From Kitasatospora humi (GTDB lineage Bacteria > Actinomycetota > Actinomycetes > Streptomycetales > Streptomycetaceae), in the NCBI RefSeq assembly GCF_020907985.1, contig NZ_JAJJPA010000055.1, positions 1 to 40,047 of the forward strand: 40,047 nucleotides of DNA, in the 5' to 3' direction. Shown here piece after piece: positions 30,110 through 38,468 of the stretch. How positions within the stretch are numbered: position 1 is the first letter of the stretch; the number at the start of each line of letters is the position of its first letter. The notes under the pieces are model-generated. The model saw nothing but the letters and a program-made list of their open reading frames with translations, had not been told where the DNA came from and did not search any database. The position numbers were made by a program, and so were the translations under genes.

Positions 30110-33052
30110 TCAGCCTAGGGCGGAGTCCGGACGCTCGACGGGCAGCCCCAGGGCTGCCGCCAGCCCCTCGACGTCACTGCCGGTCTTGCGGTGCACGGCC
30201 GCGATCCGACGGTTGATCAGGCTCACCGGCACTTCGAGCCGTTCGGCGATCTGCGCGGGCGTCAACCCCTCCACGATCAGCTCGGCGACCCGCCACTCCG
30301 CCCGGCTGAGCGCGTCCCGCCCGGTGCTGCGGGGCAGGTTGGGGCGCAGACCGGCGGCGTTCAGCTCGCGCCGGGCCCGGTTGACCAGCCCGTCGGCGTT
30401 GCACACCACCGCCAGCTCCATGCCCTGGTGCAGCTGCTCGGTGGCCTCCGACAGCCGGCCGGCCCGGCGCAGCGCGGCCCCGAACTCGACCAGCGCGCAA
30501 GCGTGCTCATAGGCGGCCGGGGAGCTGCCGAGCACCGAGACCGCCTCGGCCAGCAGCTCCACCGCCCGCTGGCCCTCGACCACGGCGGCGTTCATCCGCA
30601 GCGCGCTGCCGACCGCCGAGGCGACGCCGAAGGCCCGGGCCCGCTGGACGTGCCACTCGGCCAGCTCCCTGGCCTCCCCGGGCCGCTCCGGGTGAACCGC
30701 CAGGGCCAGGTGGCCGGCCCACGGCGCCCAGATGGTGTTGCACCAGCCGCGTGCGGCGAGCTGCTCCCCCACTCCGCGCAGCACGCCGATCGCCCCCTGC
30801 CGGTCCCCCTGGGCCAGCAGCAGCTTGCCGTACAGCGTGGCCGCGTCCGGCAGCACGATCGCATCGGGGTGGTAGGGCGGGGCGAACGAGTGGTCGCTGG
30901 CCAGCTTCCATGCCTCCTCGACCCGGCCGCGGGCCAGCAGGGTGTCGGCCAGCACGCCGACCGCGTCCCACTGCAACGGCAGCCCGGCACCGAGCCGCCG
31001 GGCGATCCGCAGCGCGTTGCGCAGGTCCACTTCGGCCTCGGCGAGCGCGCCGCGGCGGAACTTGGCCAGTCCCATCAGGAAGTAGCCGAATCCGGTGTGC
31101 CCGCCCTCCCAACCGGCCACGCCGAAGGCCCAGATGGCGTCGTCGATCAGCTGCTCGGCGCGGTCCAGCCGGTCGGTGTAGATGTGGGTGAGCGCGATGA
31201 TGCCCGGCAGTTCCAGGCCCCACGGATTGGTGGTCCAACCCAGCTCGTCGGGCAGTCGGCCGCCGTCCAGCGCCGAGTCGAGCAGTGCCTGCACCCGGGT
31301 GACGCTGCTGCCCCTCAGGGTCAGGTCCCAGGCGCGCAGGGCCCGCGCGGCGCGGGCGTTGACGTCGTCACCGGGCATCCCGGAGGCGAGTTCGGCCAGC
31401 CGGGAGGAGCGGCCCGGGCCGTCGGCCTCGTCGCGCTGGAATGCGGCCCACATGAAGTGCGCGACCGCCAGCCTGGTCCGGCCCGGGCCCGCAGCGGTGC
31501 GCTGCGCCTCGGCCAGCGTCAGCTCGGTGGCCTCGCCGAGCCGGCCGCTGTGGGCCAGCACCTCGGAGAGCCGGAAGACGGCGTCCACCCGCAGGTCGGT
31601 GGGCAGGCCCGGAACGGTGTCCAGGGCCAGCTTCAACTGGTTGGCGGTGGCGACCGGGTCGGTGAGCAGGGTGGCGCAGGCCAGCTCGTAGATCACCCGG
31701 GCCCGGATCTCGTCCTCCGGCGGTTCGGCCAGGGCGCGCTCCAGGCAGCGCACCGCCGCGTCCGGGGCGCCGACCGCCAGGTGCTCGCGGGCCGCCCGGC
31801 GCAGCTTGGCCACGACCTCGCGGTCGTCGTCCGGATAGGTCTCCAGCAGATGGCGGGAGGACTCGACCAGCGGGCGGCCGGCGTTCTCCAGTTCCACCGC
31901 GGCCTTGCCGTGCATCGCGGTGCGGATGGCCGGGCGGATCGACTGGTAGAGCGAGGTGGCCAGCAGCGGGTGGACGAACTCCAGCGGACCGTCGGCCGGA
32001 CCGGTGAGCACCTGGTGGCGGCGCAGCTCGGCGATCGCGGTGGCCGCCGTGGCCGGGCTCAGCGCGGCGATCCTGGTCGCCACCCGGGGCAGGATCTCGG
32101 TGTCCAGCATCGCCGCGGCCTGGGCGAACTTGAGGGCGTCGATGGTCAGTTTGCCCATCCAGTAGTCACCGTCCATGCCCTGGGCCTCGGCGGCCAGGTC
32201 GTGGAGCAGCGGCATGTTCTCCTGCACCGGCGCGATGCCGCTCTCGCGCACCTTCGCCAGCAGGGCGTTGACCAGGAACGGATTGCCGTCGGTGACCGCC
32301 CAGACCTGGCGGTTGAAGGAGTCCTCGGCGTCCTTCAGGACCTCCCGGACCAGCTTGCCGACGGCCGGCGGAGTGAGCCCTTGGAACTCCAGGTGTCGGG
32401 GCGATCCGCCGGCCACCAGGGACCTGAACCTCTGCACCCGGTCGGGCAGTTCGCCGGTGCGCCAGGCGATCGCCAGCAGCAGCGGCAGTTCGGGGCAGCG
32501 CACCGCCAGCGACTCCAGCCAGACCAGCGACTCCTGGTCGGCCCACTGCAGGTCGTCCACCAGCATCACCAGCGGAGCGCGGACCCGGGCCAGTTGGGTC
32601 ATCACCACGTCCAGGCCCTGCTGCACGCTCAGCGGATCGAGGTCCTCGCCGCTGGGCGGCACCAGCCCCAGCGCGGGTCCGGCCACCGCGCGCCACTCGC
32701 CGAGCACTTCGTCGAGTTGCTCGGCGGACAGCTTGCTCAGCTCGCCCAGTAAGAGCTGGCGCAGCAGGTGGAACGGCTCCTTGATGCGCTGCTCACCGGC
32801 CCGCCCGCTCAGCACGGTGATGCCCTGGGCACCGGCCATCGCCCGGATCTGCTGCAGCATGGTCGTCTTGCCCATGCCGGCCTTGCCGCTGTAGAGCAGC
32901 AGCGAACCGAGCTCGACACCGCCGGCCGCGTACTCCACCCGGAGCCGGTCGAGGGCCTGCTGTGCGCCCTGGAGCGCACCCTCCCGCTCGTAGATGCCGG
33001 ACTGCGGCGCCTGCGGCTCGTGCCGCGCGCCTGCACTCCCGTGTTCGGTCAC
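30110..33052 (-). CDS. Large LuxR-family regulator with AAA domain
   Basis: This 980-residue protein is a LAL-type regulator. An N-terminal STAND/AAA ATPase has Walker A GKAGMGKTT (56-64) and Walker B PLVMLVDDLQWAD. A long helical middle of TPR-like repeats follows, and the C-terminus is a LuxR helix-turn-helix (about 910-965) with LSRAEWRVAELIVEGLTPAQIAERL. GTG at 33052 was chosen because GGAGGGG lies just upstream; another GTG at 33076 is possible. In streptomycetes such proteins often activate antibiotic or sugar genes. The gene is divergent from the terpene cyclase, over 250 bp, and upstream of galM, so either may be a target. Confidence 0.9.
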   Translation of the reverse strand: MTEHGSAGARHEPQAPQSGIYEREGALQGAQQALDRLRVEYAAGGVELGSLLLYSGKAGMGKTTMLQQIRAMAGAQGITVLSGRAGEQRIKEPFHLLRQLLLGELSKLSAEQLDEVLGEWRAVAGPALGLVPPSGEDLDPLSVQQGLDVVMTQLARVRAPLVMLVDDLQWADQESLVWLESLAVRCPELPLLLAIAWRTGELPDRVQRFRSLVAGGSPRHLEFQGLTPPAVGKLVREVLKDAEDSFNRQVWAVTDGNPFLVNALLAKVRESGIAPVQENMPLLHDLAAEAQGMDGDYWMGKLTIDALKFAQAAAMLDTEILPRVATRIAALSPATAATAIAELRRHQVLTGPADGPLEFVHPLLATSLYQSIRPAIRTAMHGKAAVELENAGRPLVESSRHLLETYPDDDREVVAKLRRAAREHLAVGAPDAAVRCLERALAEPPEDEIRARVIYELACATLLTDPVATANQLKLALDTVPGLPTDLRVDAVFRLSEVLAHSGRLGEATELTLAEAQRTAAGPGRTRLAVAHFMWAAFQRDEADGPGRSSRLAELASGMPGDDVNARAARALRAWDLTLRGSSVTRVQALLDSALDGGRLPDELGWTTNPWGLELPGIIALTHIYTDRLDRAEQLIDDAIWAFGVAGWEGGHTGFGYFLMGLAKFRRGALAEAEVDLRNALRIARRLGAGLPLQWDAVGVLADTLLARGRVEEAWKLASDHSFAPPYHPDAIVLPDAATLYGKLLLAQGDRQGAIGVLRGVGEQLAARGWCNTIWAPWAGHLALAVHPERPGEARELAEWHVQRARAFGVASAVGSALRMNAAVVEGQRAVELLAEAVSVLGSSPAAYEHACALVEFGAALRRAGRLSEATEQLHQGMELAVVCNADGLVNRARRELNAAGLRPNLPRSTGRDALSRAEWRVAELIVEGLTPAQIAERLEVPVSLINRRIAAVHRKTGSDVEGLAAALGLPVERPDSALG

Positions 33053-33141
33053 CCTCGGTCCCCTCCACCGCCGCACTGCGTGATCTGGTTCCCGAGGTTA
33101 TCGTCGCCCGGGCCGGTTGGGGTCCTTTTGGGCAGGTCCGG

Positions 33142-33205
33142 CATCTGATGATGATTCAAATGCCGAGGCTGTGGGCAATTGCTGCGACATCAGTGTCATC
33201 TGATG
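33142..33205. repeat. Repeated CATCTGATG and inverted repeat
   Basis: CATCTGATG occurs at 33142-33150 and 33197-33205. The second copy also forms an inverted repeat, CATCAG (33188-33193) with CTGATG (33200-33205). The region lies between the divergent LuxR and terpene cyclase genes and could be a regulator site. Confidence 0.45.
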
Positions 33206-33302
33206 GTGCTACGGAAGGCCCGCGTCGGGCCTGCGGCTCCGCAGGCCGTGCCGGGCGCTCCGCCGGGCCGCCGTACCCCAGCCTTCACTCCCCGGGAGTC
33301 CG

Positions 33303-34253
33303 ATGTCCGATGCGAAGACCCTCGACGTCCCCTATCCGTACCGCCGCAACCCGCATCGCGCCAGTGCCGAGGCCCGTCACCGGCGGTGGCTCGCGGAATT
33401 CCGCATGCTCGGAAGCCGGATGAGCCCGGAGACCTACGCCCGCTGGGACGTGCCCGATCTGGCCTCCCTCAGTTACCCGGACTGCGCCGCCGAGGAGTTG
33501 GCCCTCGCCACCGACCTGCTGGGCTTCTACTTCCTCTTCGACGACCAGTTCGACGGGCCGCTGGGTCGACGCCCCGCAGAGGTCGCGGCGGTCTGCGACC
33601 GGCTGACGGCGGTGCTGCACGGCACTCCCGCGCCCGCTGACCAGCCCTGCGCCCTCGCCTTCGAGGACCTCTGGCAGCGGATCCGCCAGGGCATGTCGCC
33701 GCGCTGGCGAGCCAGGGCGATGTACAGCTGGGAGAGCTACTTCGCCAGCCACCCCGCCGAGGCTGCCGGTCGGCGCACCGGTGAACCGCCGGACCGGGAG
33801 AGCTACTTGATCCTGCGCCGGGGCACGGCGGCGATGGAGTCGGTGCTCGACATGGTGGAGCGGCTCGGCCGGTTCGAGGTCTGCCCCGCCGCGTTCCACA
33901 GCCCGCCGCTGAGACAGCTGCGCCAACTGGCGGCCGACATCCCCTCGCTCAGCAACGACGTCCGCTCCTATCCGCTGGAGGCGGCCCGGGGGGACGTCAA
34001 CAACCTCGTGATGATCACGCGGCGGGACCGCGGCTGCTCCCTGGAGGAGGCGGGCGCCGTGGTGCTCGCCGAGGCGCAGCTGATGCTCGACCGCATCGCC
34101 CAGCTCGTGGACGAACTTCCCCGCGCCTACCGGGCCCTGGAGCTCGCCCCGGAGCAGCGGCGGGCCGCGGAGCGCTATGCCGACGGTCTGACGGCGTGGT
34201 TGAGCGGTTACCTCGACTGGGAGAGCAGGACCGGCCGCTACCTGGCGCAGTGA
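33303..34253 (+). CDS. Class I terpene cyclase
   Basis: This 316-residue protein is a bacterial class I terpene synthase, of the size of sesquiterpene cyclases. The aspartate-rich motif is DDQFD (80-84). The NSE motif is NDVRSYPLE, with Asn218, Ser222 and Glu226 as the second Mg ligand set. The C-terminal RY pair is Arg312-Tyr313. All metal-binding residues are present, so it should be active on farnesyl or geranyl diphosphate. No prenyltransferase, P450 or methyltransferase is adjacent, so the product is probably an unmodified hydrocarbon or alcohol. GGGAG precedes the ATG at 33303. The product cannot be named from sequence. Confidence 0.92.
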   Translation: MSDAKTLDVPYPYRRNPHRASAEARHRRWLAEFRMLGSRMSPETYARWDVPDLASLSYPDCAAEELALATDLLGFYFLFDDQFDGPLGRRPAEVAAVCDRLTAVLHGTPAPADQPCALAFEDLWQRIRQGMSPRWRARAMYSWESYFASHPAEAAGRRTGEPPDRESYLILRRGTAAMESVLDMVERLGRFEVCPAAFHSPPLRQLRQLAADIPSLSNDVRSYPLEAARGDVNNLVMITRRDRGCSLEEAGAVVLAEAQLMLDRIAQLVDELPRAYRALELAPEQRRAAERYADGLTAWLSGYLDWESRTGRYLAQ

Positions 34254-34281
34254 ACCGGTCGTTCCCCGCAGCCGAAGCCGC

Positions 34282-35499
34282 TCAGTCCACGCACGCCCGC
34301 ACCGCCGTGATCAGGTTGCGCGAGCGGATGTCGCCGGTGACCCCGGGCTGCATCCCGCACGTCACATAGCCGAAGCCGATCCCGAGTTCGGGGTCGGCGA
34401 AACCCAGCGCGCCACCGCGCCCCGGGTGCCCGAAGGCCGCCGGCGAGGTCATCGGGGAGGTCGGTCCGTGCCGGAAGAAACCGTGGCCGAACCGGGAGTT
34501 GACGATCAGAATCCGGTCCGGGCCGTCCGACGCCGGTCCCATCGCCTCGGCCAGGGTCTCGGGCGTGAACAGCGCGGTGGCTGCCCGGCCGTCACCCGCG
34601 CCGATCAGGGCCGCGTAGTAGCGGGCCACCGAGCGGGCGGTGCCGATGCCGTTGGCGCCCGGGATCTCGGCGGCCTGCGCGGCCGGGTCGTTGAGGTCCA
34701 GCCGCGGGTCGACCACCGCGAAGGAGCGGGCGGTCAGCGAGCTCGGATCCTGGTAGGCGTCGACCACCGTGCGCTTGGGCCGCAGCCGCAGGCCCGCCGA
34801 TCCGCCGGCGGGCCGCGGCGCCGGCAGGTCGACCAGCCGGCCGACCCGGGCGCCCGCGCCGGCCGGCAGCCCGATCCACAGGTCCAGGCCGAGCGGCCTG
34901 GCGATCTCCTCGGCGACGTACCGGCCGACGGTTCGCCCGCTCACCCGGCGGACCACCTCGCCGATCAACCAGCCGTACGTGTACGGGTGGTAGCCGTGCG
35001 CCGTGCCCGGCTCCCAGAACGGCTCCTGGGCGGCCAGCGCCGCCACCGCCGGCTCCCAGGCGAGCACGTCCTCGACGCGCAACGGGCGGTCCAGCGCGGG
35101 CAGTCCGGCCCGGTGCGAGAGCAGCCAGCGCACCGGTATCCGTTCCTTGCCGGCCGCCTTGAACTCCGGCCAGTAGCTCGCCACCGGGGCGTCCAGGTCG
35201 AGCAGGCCGCGCTGGGCCAGCAGCAGCGCCGCCCCGGCGGTGACGCCCTTGGTCACCGAGCGCAGCACCTGCGCGGTGTCGGCGGTCCAGCCGATCGCGG
35301 GTGCGGGCCTGCCACCGACTTCGGGCCGGGCGTCACCGGCCCACAGGTCGACCACCTTGCGGCCGCGCACGTAGAGCGCGAACGCGGCCCCCAGCTCGCC
35401 GTGGTCGCGGAAGTTGCGGGCGAACGCGTCCCGGACCGTCTCGTAACCCTCGGCCGTCTCGCCCCAGATCTCCACCACCGCGTGCCGCCTCTTCCGCAT
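34282..35499 (-). CDS. Beta-lactamase-fold serine hydrolase (EstB-like)
   Basis: This protein of about 405 residues belongs to the class C beta-lactamase/esterase family. Numbered from an upstream GTG at 35520, the nucleophile motif is SVTK (Ser88, Lys91), the tyrosine motif lies in GYHPYTYGW (177-184), and HPGRGG near the C-terminus replaces KTG. No signal peptide is present, so it is more likely an esterase, amidase or lactonase than an antibiotic-degrading enzyme. I prefer the ATG at 35499 because GGGAG lies 8 nt upstream, and a -10 (TAGAGT) sits only 3 nt before the GTG, which is too close. It converges on the terpene cyclase gene. Confidence 0.87.
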   Translation of the reverse strand: MRKRRHAVVEIWGETAEGYETVRDAFARNFRDHGELGAAFALYVRGRKVVDLWAGDARPEVGGRPAPAIGWTADTAQVLRSVTKGVTAGAALLLAQRGLLDLDAPVASYWPEFKAAGKERIPVRWLLSHRAGLPALDRPLRVEDVLAWEPAVAALAAQEPFWEPGTAHGYHPYTYGWLIGEVVRRVSGRTVGRYVAEEIARPLGLDLWIGLPAGAGARVGRLVDLPAPRPAGGSAGLRLRPKRTVVDAYQDPSSLTARSFAVVDPRLDLNDPAAQAAEIPGANGIGTARSVARYYAALIGAGDGRAATALFTPETLAEAMGPASDGPDRILIVNSRFGHGFFRHGPTSPMTSPAAFGHPGRGGALGFADPELGIGFGYVTCGMQPGVTGDIRSRNLITAVRACVD

Positions 35500-35523
35500 C
35501 CAGCCGCTCCCGTTCGCCACCGC

Positions 35524-35533
35524 ACTCTAGTCT
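35524..35533. promoter_or_regulatory. Overlapping divergent -10 elements
   Basis: ACTCTAGTCT carries TAGTCT on the plus strand (35528-35533) and TAGAGT on the minus strand (35529-35524). The plus element ends 7 nt before the Nudix ATG, suggesting a leaderless mRNA. Polymerase can use only one direction at a time. No clear -35 is visible on either side. Confidence 0.5.
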
Positions 35534-35540
35534 GAACGCC

Positions 35541-36062
35541 ATGAGCGACCCGACTGAGGAACTGGTGGACGTCGTCGACGCGCAGGACCGGGTGATCGAC
35601 ACGGTCACCCGGGGCGAGGTGTACCGGCGCCGGCTCACCCACCGCTGCGCGGCGGTGCTGGTCCGCGACGCCGAGGGGCGGGTGTTCACGCACCGCCGCG
35701 CCCCGTGGAAGCTCTACGCGCCCGGCACCTACGACGTCTTCGTGGGCGGGGTGGTCGGGGCCGGCGAGAGCTACCGGGACGCGGCCGTCCGGGAGGCCGA
35801 GGAGGAGCTGGGCGTGACCGGGATCACCGTCGAGCCGGCCTTCAAGTTCCTCTTCGAGGAGGACGGCTTCGGCTGGTTCTGCGATGTCCACACCGCTACC
35901 TGGACCGGTCCGGTGTCCCCGCAGCAGAGCGAGATCGACTGGCACGGCTGGCTGACCGAGGAGGAGATCGCCGAGCGACTGGCCGCGGGCGAGTGGCGGT
36001 TCGTCCCGGACGGGCTGGAGGCGTGGCACCGCTACCTGGAACTGCGCGACCGGCTCGGCTGA
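35541..36062 (+). CDS. Nudix hydrolase
   Basis: This 173-residue protein has a complete Nudix box beginning at Gly70: GGVVGAGESYRDAAVREAEE-type spacing, with Glu76 and the Arg84-Glu85, Glu87-Glu88 metal ligands, ending in LGV. N-terminal ELVDVVDAQDRVIDTVTRGEVYR is like the YfcD/Idi-related branch. The substrate is unknown; a nucleotide or other diphosphate is expected. The ATG at 35541 has no Shine-Dalgarno but follows a -10 by 7 nt. Its last 31 bp overlap the 3' end of the convergent cytochrome b gene. Confidence 0.92.
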   Translation: MSDPTEELVDVVDAQDRVIDTVTRGEVYRRRLTHRCAAVLVRDAEGRVFTHRRAPWKLYAPGTYDVFVGGVVGAGESYRDAAVREAEEELGVTGITVEPAFKFLFEEDGFGWFCDVHTATWTGPVSPQQSEIDWHGWLTEEEIAERLAAGEWRFVPDGLEAWHRYLELRDRLG

Positions 36063-36805
36063 CCGTCACCGGCCGGCCCGTCCCCTTCGACCGGCTGCCC
36101 GCCGGTCGGCTCCGCTGCGGTCGGCTCCGCGTCCCCGGTCGGCTGCTCGCCGGTCGGCTCCACGTCATCGGCCGGTTCCTCGCCGGTCGGCTCCGCGCCC
36201 TCGGCCGGCTGCCAGTGCGGGTGCTCCCGGGCGGCCCACCGCCGGTCCACGCTCCCGGTGCGCATCCCGCGCCGGGCCTCCGGGTCGCGCATCGCCATCC
36301 AGAGGTGTCCCAGCACCACCACGCCGACCGCCAGCGCCAGCCAGTCGTGCACGAAGGTCGCGCCGGTGCGCCAAGCCAGCGGTGCGAGGCCGGTGAACCA
36401 CATCAGCAGCCCGCTGCCGAGCATCACCACCACCGCGCCGGCGATCCAACCCGCGTAGAGCTTCTGCCCGGCGTTGAACTTGCCGGCCGGCCGGTGGTAG
36501 CCGCGCCAGAGCACCGCCCGCAGCCACTCCCGGTCGTACGGGGCGAACCGGTTGAGCCGGCCCAGGTCGCGCCGGAGTGCCCGGGAGCCCAGCCCCAGCA
36601 GCAGCGGCACCGGCAGCAGCAGGCCGGCCCACTCGTGCACGGTCGTCACCAGCCGGCGGCGGCCCACCAGGACGGCCAGCTGCGGCAGGTAGAGGCAGGC
36701 GGCGGTGGCGACGCAGAGCAGTACCAGCCCCGCGGTGCAGCGGTGCACCCAGCGCTCGGCCCGGGTGAACCGGGCGAGGCGGGTGCCGTCAACCGGTGGG
36801 CGCAT
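36032..36805 (-). CDS. Membrane cytochrome b subunit
   Basis: This 257-residue protein resembles the cytochrome b subunits of formate dehydrogenase type, with four membrane helices (about 22-42, 55-75, 118-140 and 152-172). His21, His57, His153 and His167 are suitable ligands for two b hemes. FNAGQKLYAGW (110-120) is a family signature. The C-terminal 60 residues are a hydrophilic tail of repeated EPTG-type units. It overlaps the end of the molybdopterin oxidoreductase gene by 17 nt (start ATG 36805) and likely anchors that enzyme and passes electrons between it and the quinone pool. An ATG at 36847 would enlarge the overlap. Confidence 0.85.
   Translation of the reverse strand: MRPPVDGTRLARFTRAERWVHRCTAGLVLLCVATAACLYLPQLAVLVGRRRLVTTVHEWAGLLLPVPLLLGLGSRALRRDLGRLNRFAPYDREWLRAVLWRGYHRPAGKFNAGQKLYAGWIAGAVVVMLGSGLLMWFTGLAPLAWRTGATFVHDWLALAVGVVVLGHLWMAMRDPEARRGMRTGSVDRRWAAREHPHWQPAEGAEPTGEEPADDVEPTGEQPTGDAEPTAAEPTGGQPVEGDGPAGDGQPSRSRSSR
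36099..36194. repeat. Degenerate repeats in the cytochrome b tail
   Basis: CCGGTCGGCTCC or a near match recurs about six times at 15-18-bp intervals, from about 36102 to 36194. It encodes the EPTG/QPTG units of the cytochrome b tail. Its number may vary between strains. Confidence 0.6.
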
Positions 36806-37511
36806 CGTCCCGCCCGTTCGACCGGCCGACCCAGGCGTCGACGTCATAGCCGTTCTGCTCCCAGTAGCCCCGCTGCACGGTGGGCGTGACGGTGATCCCG
36901 CTCAGCCACTTCGCCGACTTGTAGAAGTACATCGGCGCCACGTAGAGCCGCACCGGGCCGCCGTGGTCATGACTGACCGGCTGGTCCTGCATCTTCAGGG
37001 CGACCAGCACGTCGTCCCGGCGGGCCTGGTCCAGGGTGAGGCTCTCCGTGTAGCTGCCGTCGAAGCAGCTGAAGTGCACCGCGGTGGCACCCGGGCGCAC
37101 CCCGGCCGCGTCCAGCAGATCGGCCAGCCGCACGCCTTCGAACGGCGTCGCGGGCACCCGCCAGCCCGTCACGCACTGCACGTCGTGCACGATCCGGTGC
37201 TGCGGCAGCGCCTGCAGGTCGGCCAGGCCGTAGCCGGCCGGCCGGTCGACCAGCCCGTCGACGGTCAGCCGGTAGTCGGCCGCGGCCACCGGCTTCACCG
37301 GGCCGGTCACCGAGTAGTAGCGGAAGCCGCCCGCGTCGGGCAGCAGGCCGGTCAGGCCGGTCGGGTCCTGCTTGGAGAGGCCGGAGAGCACCGAGTCCAG
37401 CGACTTGGAGAGCGTCGGCCCGGCGGCCACACCGGCGGCACCCAGCGCGATCACGCCGAGCATCACCCGGCGGCCCACCGGCGTACCGCGGGTGTCAGGG
37501 TTGTCGTTCAC
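36789..37511 (-). CDS. Molybdopterin-dependent oxidoreductase (YedY/SUOX-like)
   Basis: This 240-residue protein has the sulfite-oxidase-type molybdopterin fold. Cys113 in HDVQCVTGW is the expected molybdenum ligand, and FEGVRLADLLDAAGV and HFSCFDGSYTESLTLDQA follow as in the family. The N-terminus has a twin-arginine signal-like region, GRRVMLGVIALGAAGVAAGP (residues 13-32), so the folded enzyme is probably exported by Tat or anchored. The start is GTG at 37511. With the downstream cytochrome b it forms a pair functionally like MsrPQ (YedYZ), which repairs oxidised methionine, although the cytochrome is of another family. The substrate is unproven. Confidence 0.9.
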   Translation of the reverse strand: MNDNPDTRGTPVGRRVMLGVIALGAAGVAAGPTLSKSLDSVLSGLSKQDPTGLTGLLPDAGGFRYYSVTGPVKPVAAADYRLTVDGLVDRPAGYGLADLQALPQHRIVHDVQCVTGWRVPATPFEGVRLADLLDAAGVRPGATAVHFSCFDGSYTESLTLDQARRDDVLVALKMQDQPVSHDHGGPVRLYVAPMYFYKSAKWLSGITVTPTVQRGYWEQNGYDVDAWVGRSNGRDDAPTG

Positions 37512-37572
37512 GGCACCGATTCTCGCCACCGCGCCGGTGCCCGAACAGGGCCGGAGCGCCCACGTCACACTT

Positions 37573-37601
37573 TCGTCAGCTTCTGACAGGCCGGATAGGC
37601 T
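37573..37601 (+). promoter_or_regulatory. Promoter of the second TetR gene, probably leaderless
   Basis: TCGTCA (37573-37578), a 17-bp spacer and TAGGCT (37596-37601) lie before the ATG at 37609. Only 7 nt separate the -10 and the ATG, and there is no Shine-Dalgarno. The -35 is weak. Confidence 0.5.
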
Positions 37602-37608
37602 GGCACGC

Positions 37609-38403
37609 ATGGCTTCCCGTACGCCCGCCGCCGCGGCCGCCGCGCAGACACCGAAACCGCAGCCGCGGCGCCGGCTCAGCGTGGACGAGCGGCGCGAGCA
37701 GCTGATCGCCGTCGCCCTGGAGCTGTTCAGCGCCCGGCCGCCGGAGGAGGTGTCGATCGACGACATCGCCGCCGCCGCGGGCGCCTCCCGGCCGCTGGTC
37801 TACCACTACTTCCCCGGCAAGCAGGCGATCTACGAGGAGTCGCTGCGCCTGGCCGGGCAGGAGCTGGCCGGCCGGTTCGAGGAGCCGCAGGCCGGTCCGC
37901 TGTCCGAGCGGCTGGCCCGGGTGATGGCGCGTTACCTGGACTTCGTCGCCTCGCACGGGCCCGGTTTCGCGGCACTGCTGCGCGGTGGTTCGGTGGCGGC
38001 CAGTCCCGGCACCAACGCCGTGATCGACGACGTCCGCCAGGCCGCGCACGACCAGATCCTGCGGCACCTGGCGCTGCCCGACCCCAGCCCGCAGCTGCGG
38101 CTGACCGTGCGCGCCTGGATCGCCCGGGCCGAGATCACCGCCCTGGACTGGCTCGCCGACCTCCAGCGCGAGCCGCGCGAGGTGGTCGGCGAGCGGCTGG
38201 TGCAGGACTTCGTGGTCGGTCTGGTGGTGACCGCCGCCCGCGAGCCGGCGCTGGCCCCCGCCGTGGCCGACTACCTCGCCACCGAGCGCCCGGGCACCCC
38301 GACCGCCGCCCTGGTCCGCGACCTGGCCGGCCTGCTCGCGGTACCGGGCCTGGCCGGGACGCTGGGCATGCTCGCGGGCGGTGCCGACGGCGAGGCCGGA
38401 TGA
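37609..38403 (+). CDS. TetR family transcriptional regulator
   Basis: This 264-residue regulator has a basic, Ala/Pro-rich leader of 22 residues. The helix-turn-helix EVSIDDIAAAAGASRPLVYHYF lies at residues 47-68, and a C-terminal helical ligand domain of the larger TetR type follows. It is divergent from the molybdopterin oxidoreductase gene over 97 bp and may regulate it or itself. The downstream unrecognised gene follows after 65 bp on the same strand. The start at 37609 fits both the -10 spacing and the family N-terminus. Confidence 0.9.
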   Translation: MASRTPAAAAAAQTPKPQPRRRLSVDERREQLIAVALELFSARPPEEVSIDDIAAAAGASRPLVYHYFPGKQAIYEESLRLAGQELAGRFEEPQAGPLSERLARVMARYLDFVASHGPGFAALLRGGSVAASPGTNAVIDDVRQAAHDQILRHLALPDPSPQLRLTVRAWIARAEITALDWLADLQREPREVVGERLVQDFVVGLVVTAAREPALAPAVADYLATERPGTPTAALVRDLAGLLAVPGLAGTLGMLAGGADGEAG

Positions 38404-38405
38404 GC

Positions 38406-38466
38406 CCCGCAGCCGTCTGATACAACAGCGGGGAGCACTACGGCGAGCACGATCGGGGGCTGCGGG
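38406..38466 (+). promoter_or_regulatory. Inverted repeat next to a ribosome-binding site
   Basis: CCCGCAGCC (38406-38414) can pair with GGCTGCGGG (38458-38466). The right arm overlaps the G-rich ribosome-binding region directly before the ATG at 38469. If both are in the mRNA, the stem could hide that site. This is inference. Confidence 0.35.
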
Positions 38467-38468
38467 CC

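Noticed and set aside
30191..32752. Plus-strand open frame of about 850 codons opposite the LuxR regulator
   Set aside because: The minus strand has Walker A, Walker B and the LuxR helix-turn-helix; the plus frame shows only biased composition.
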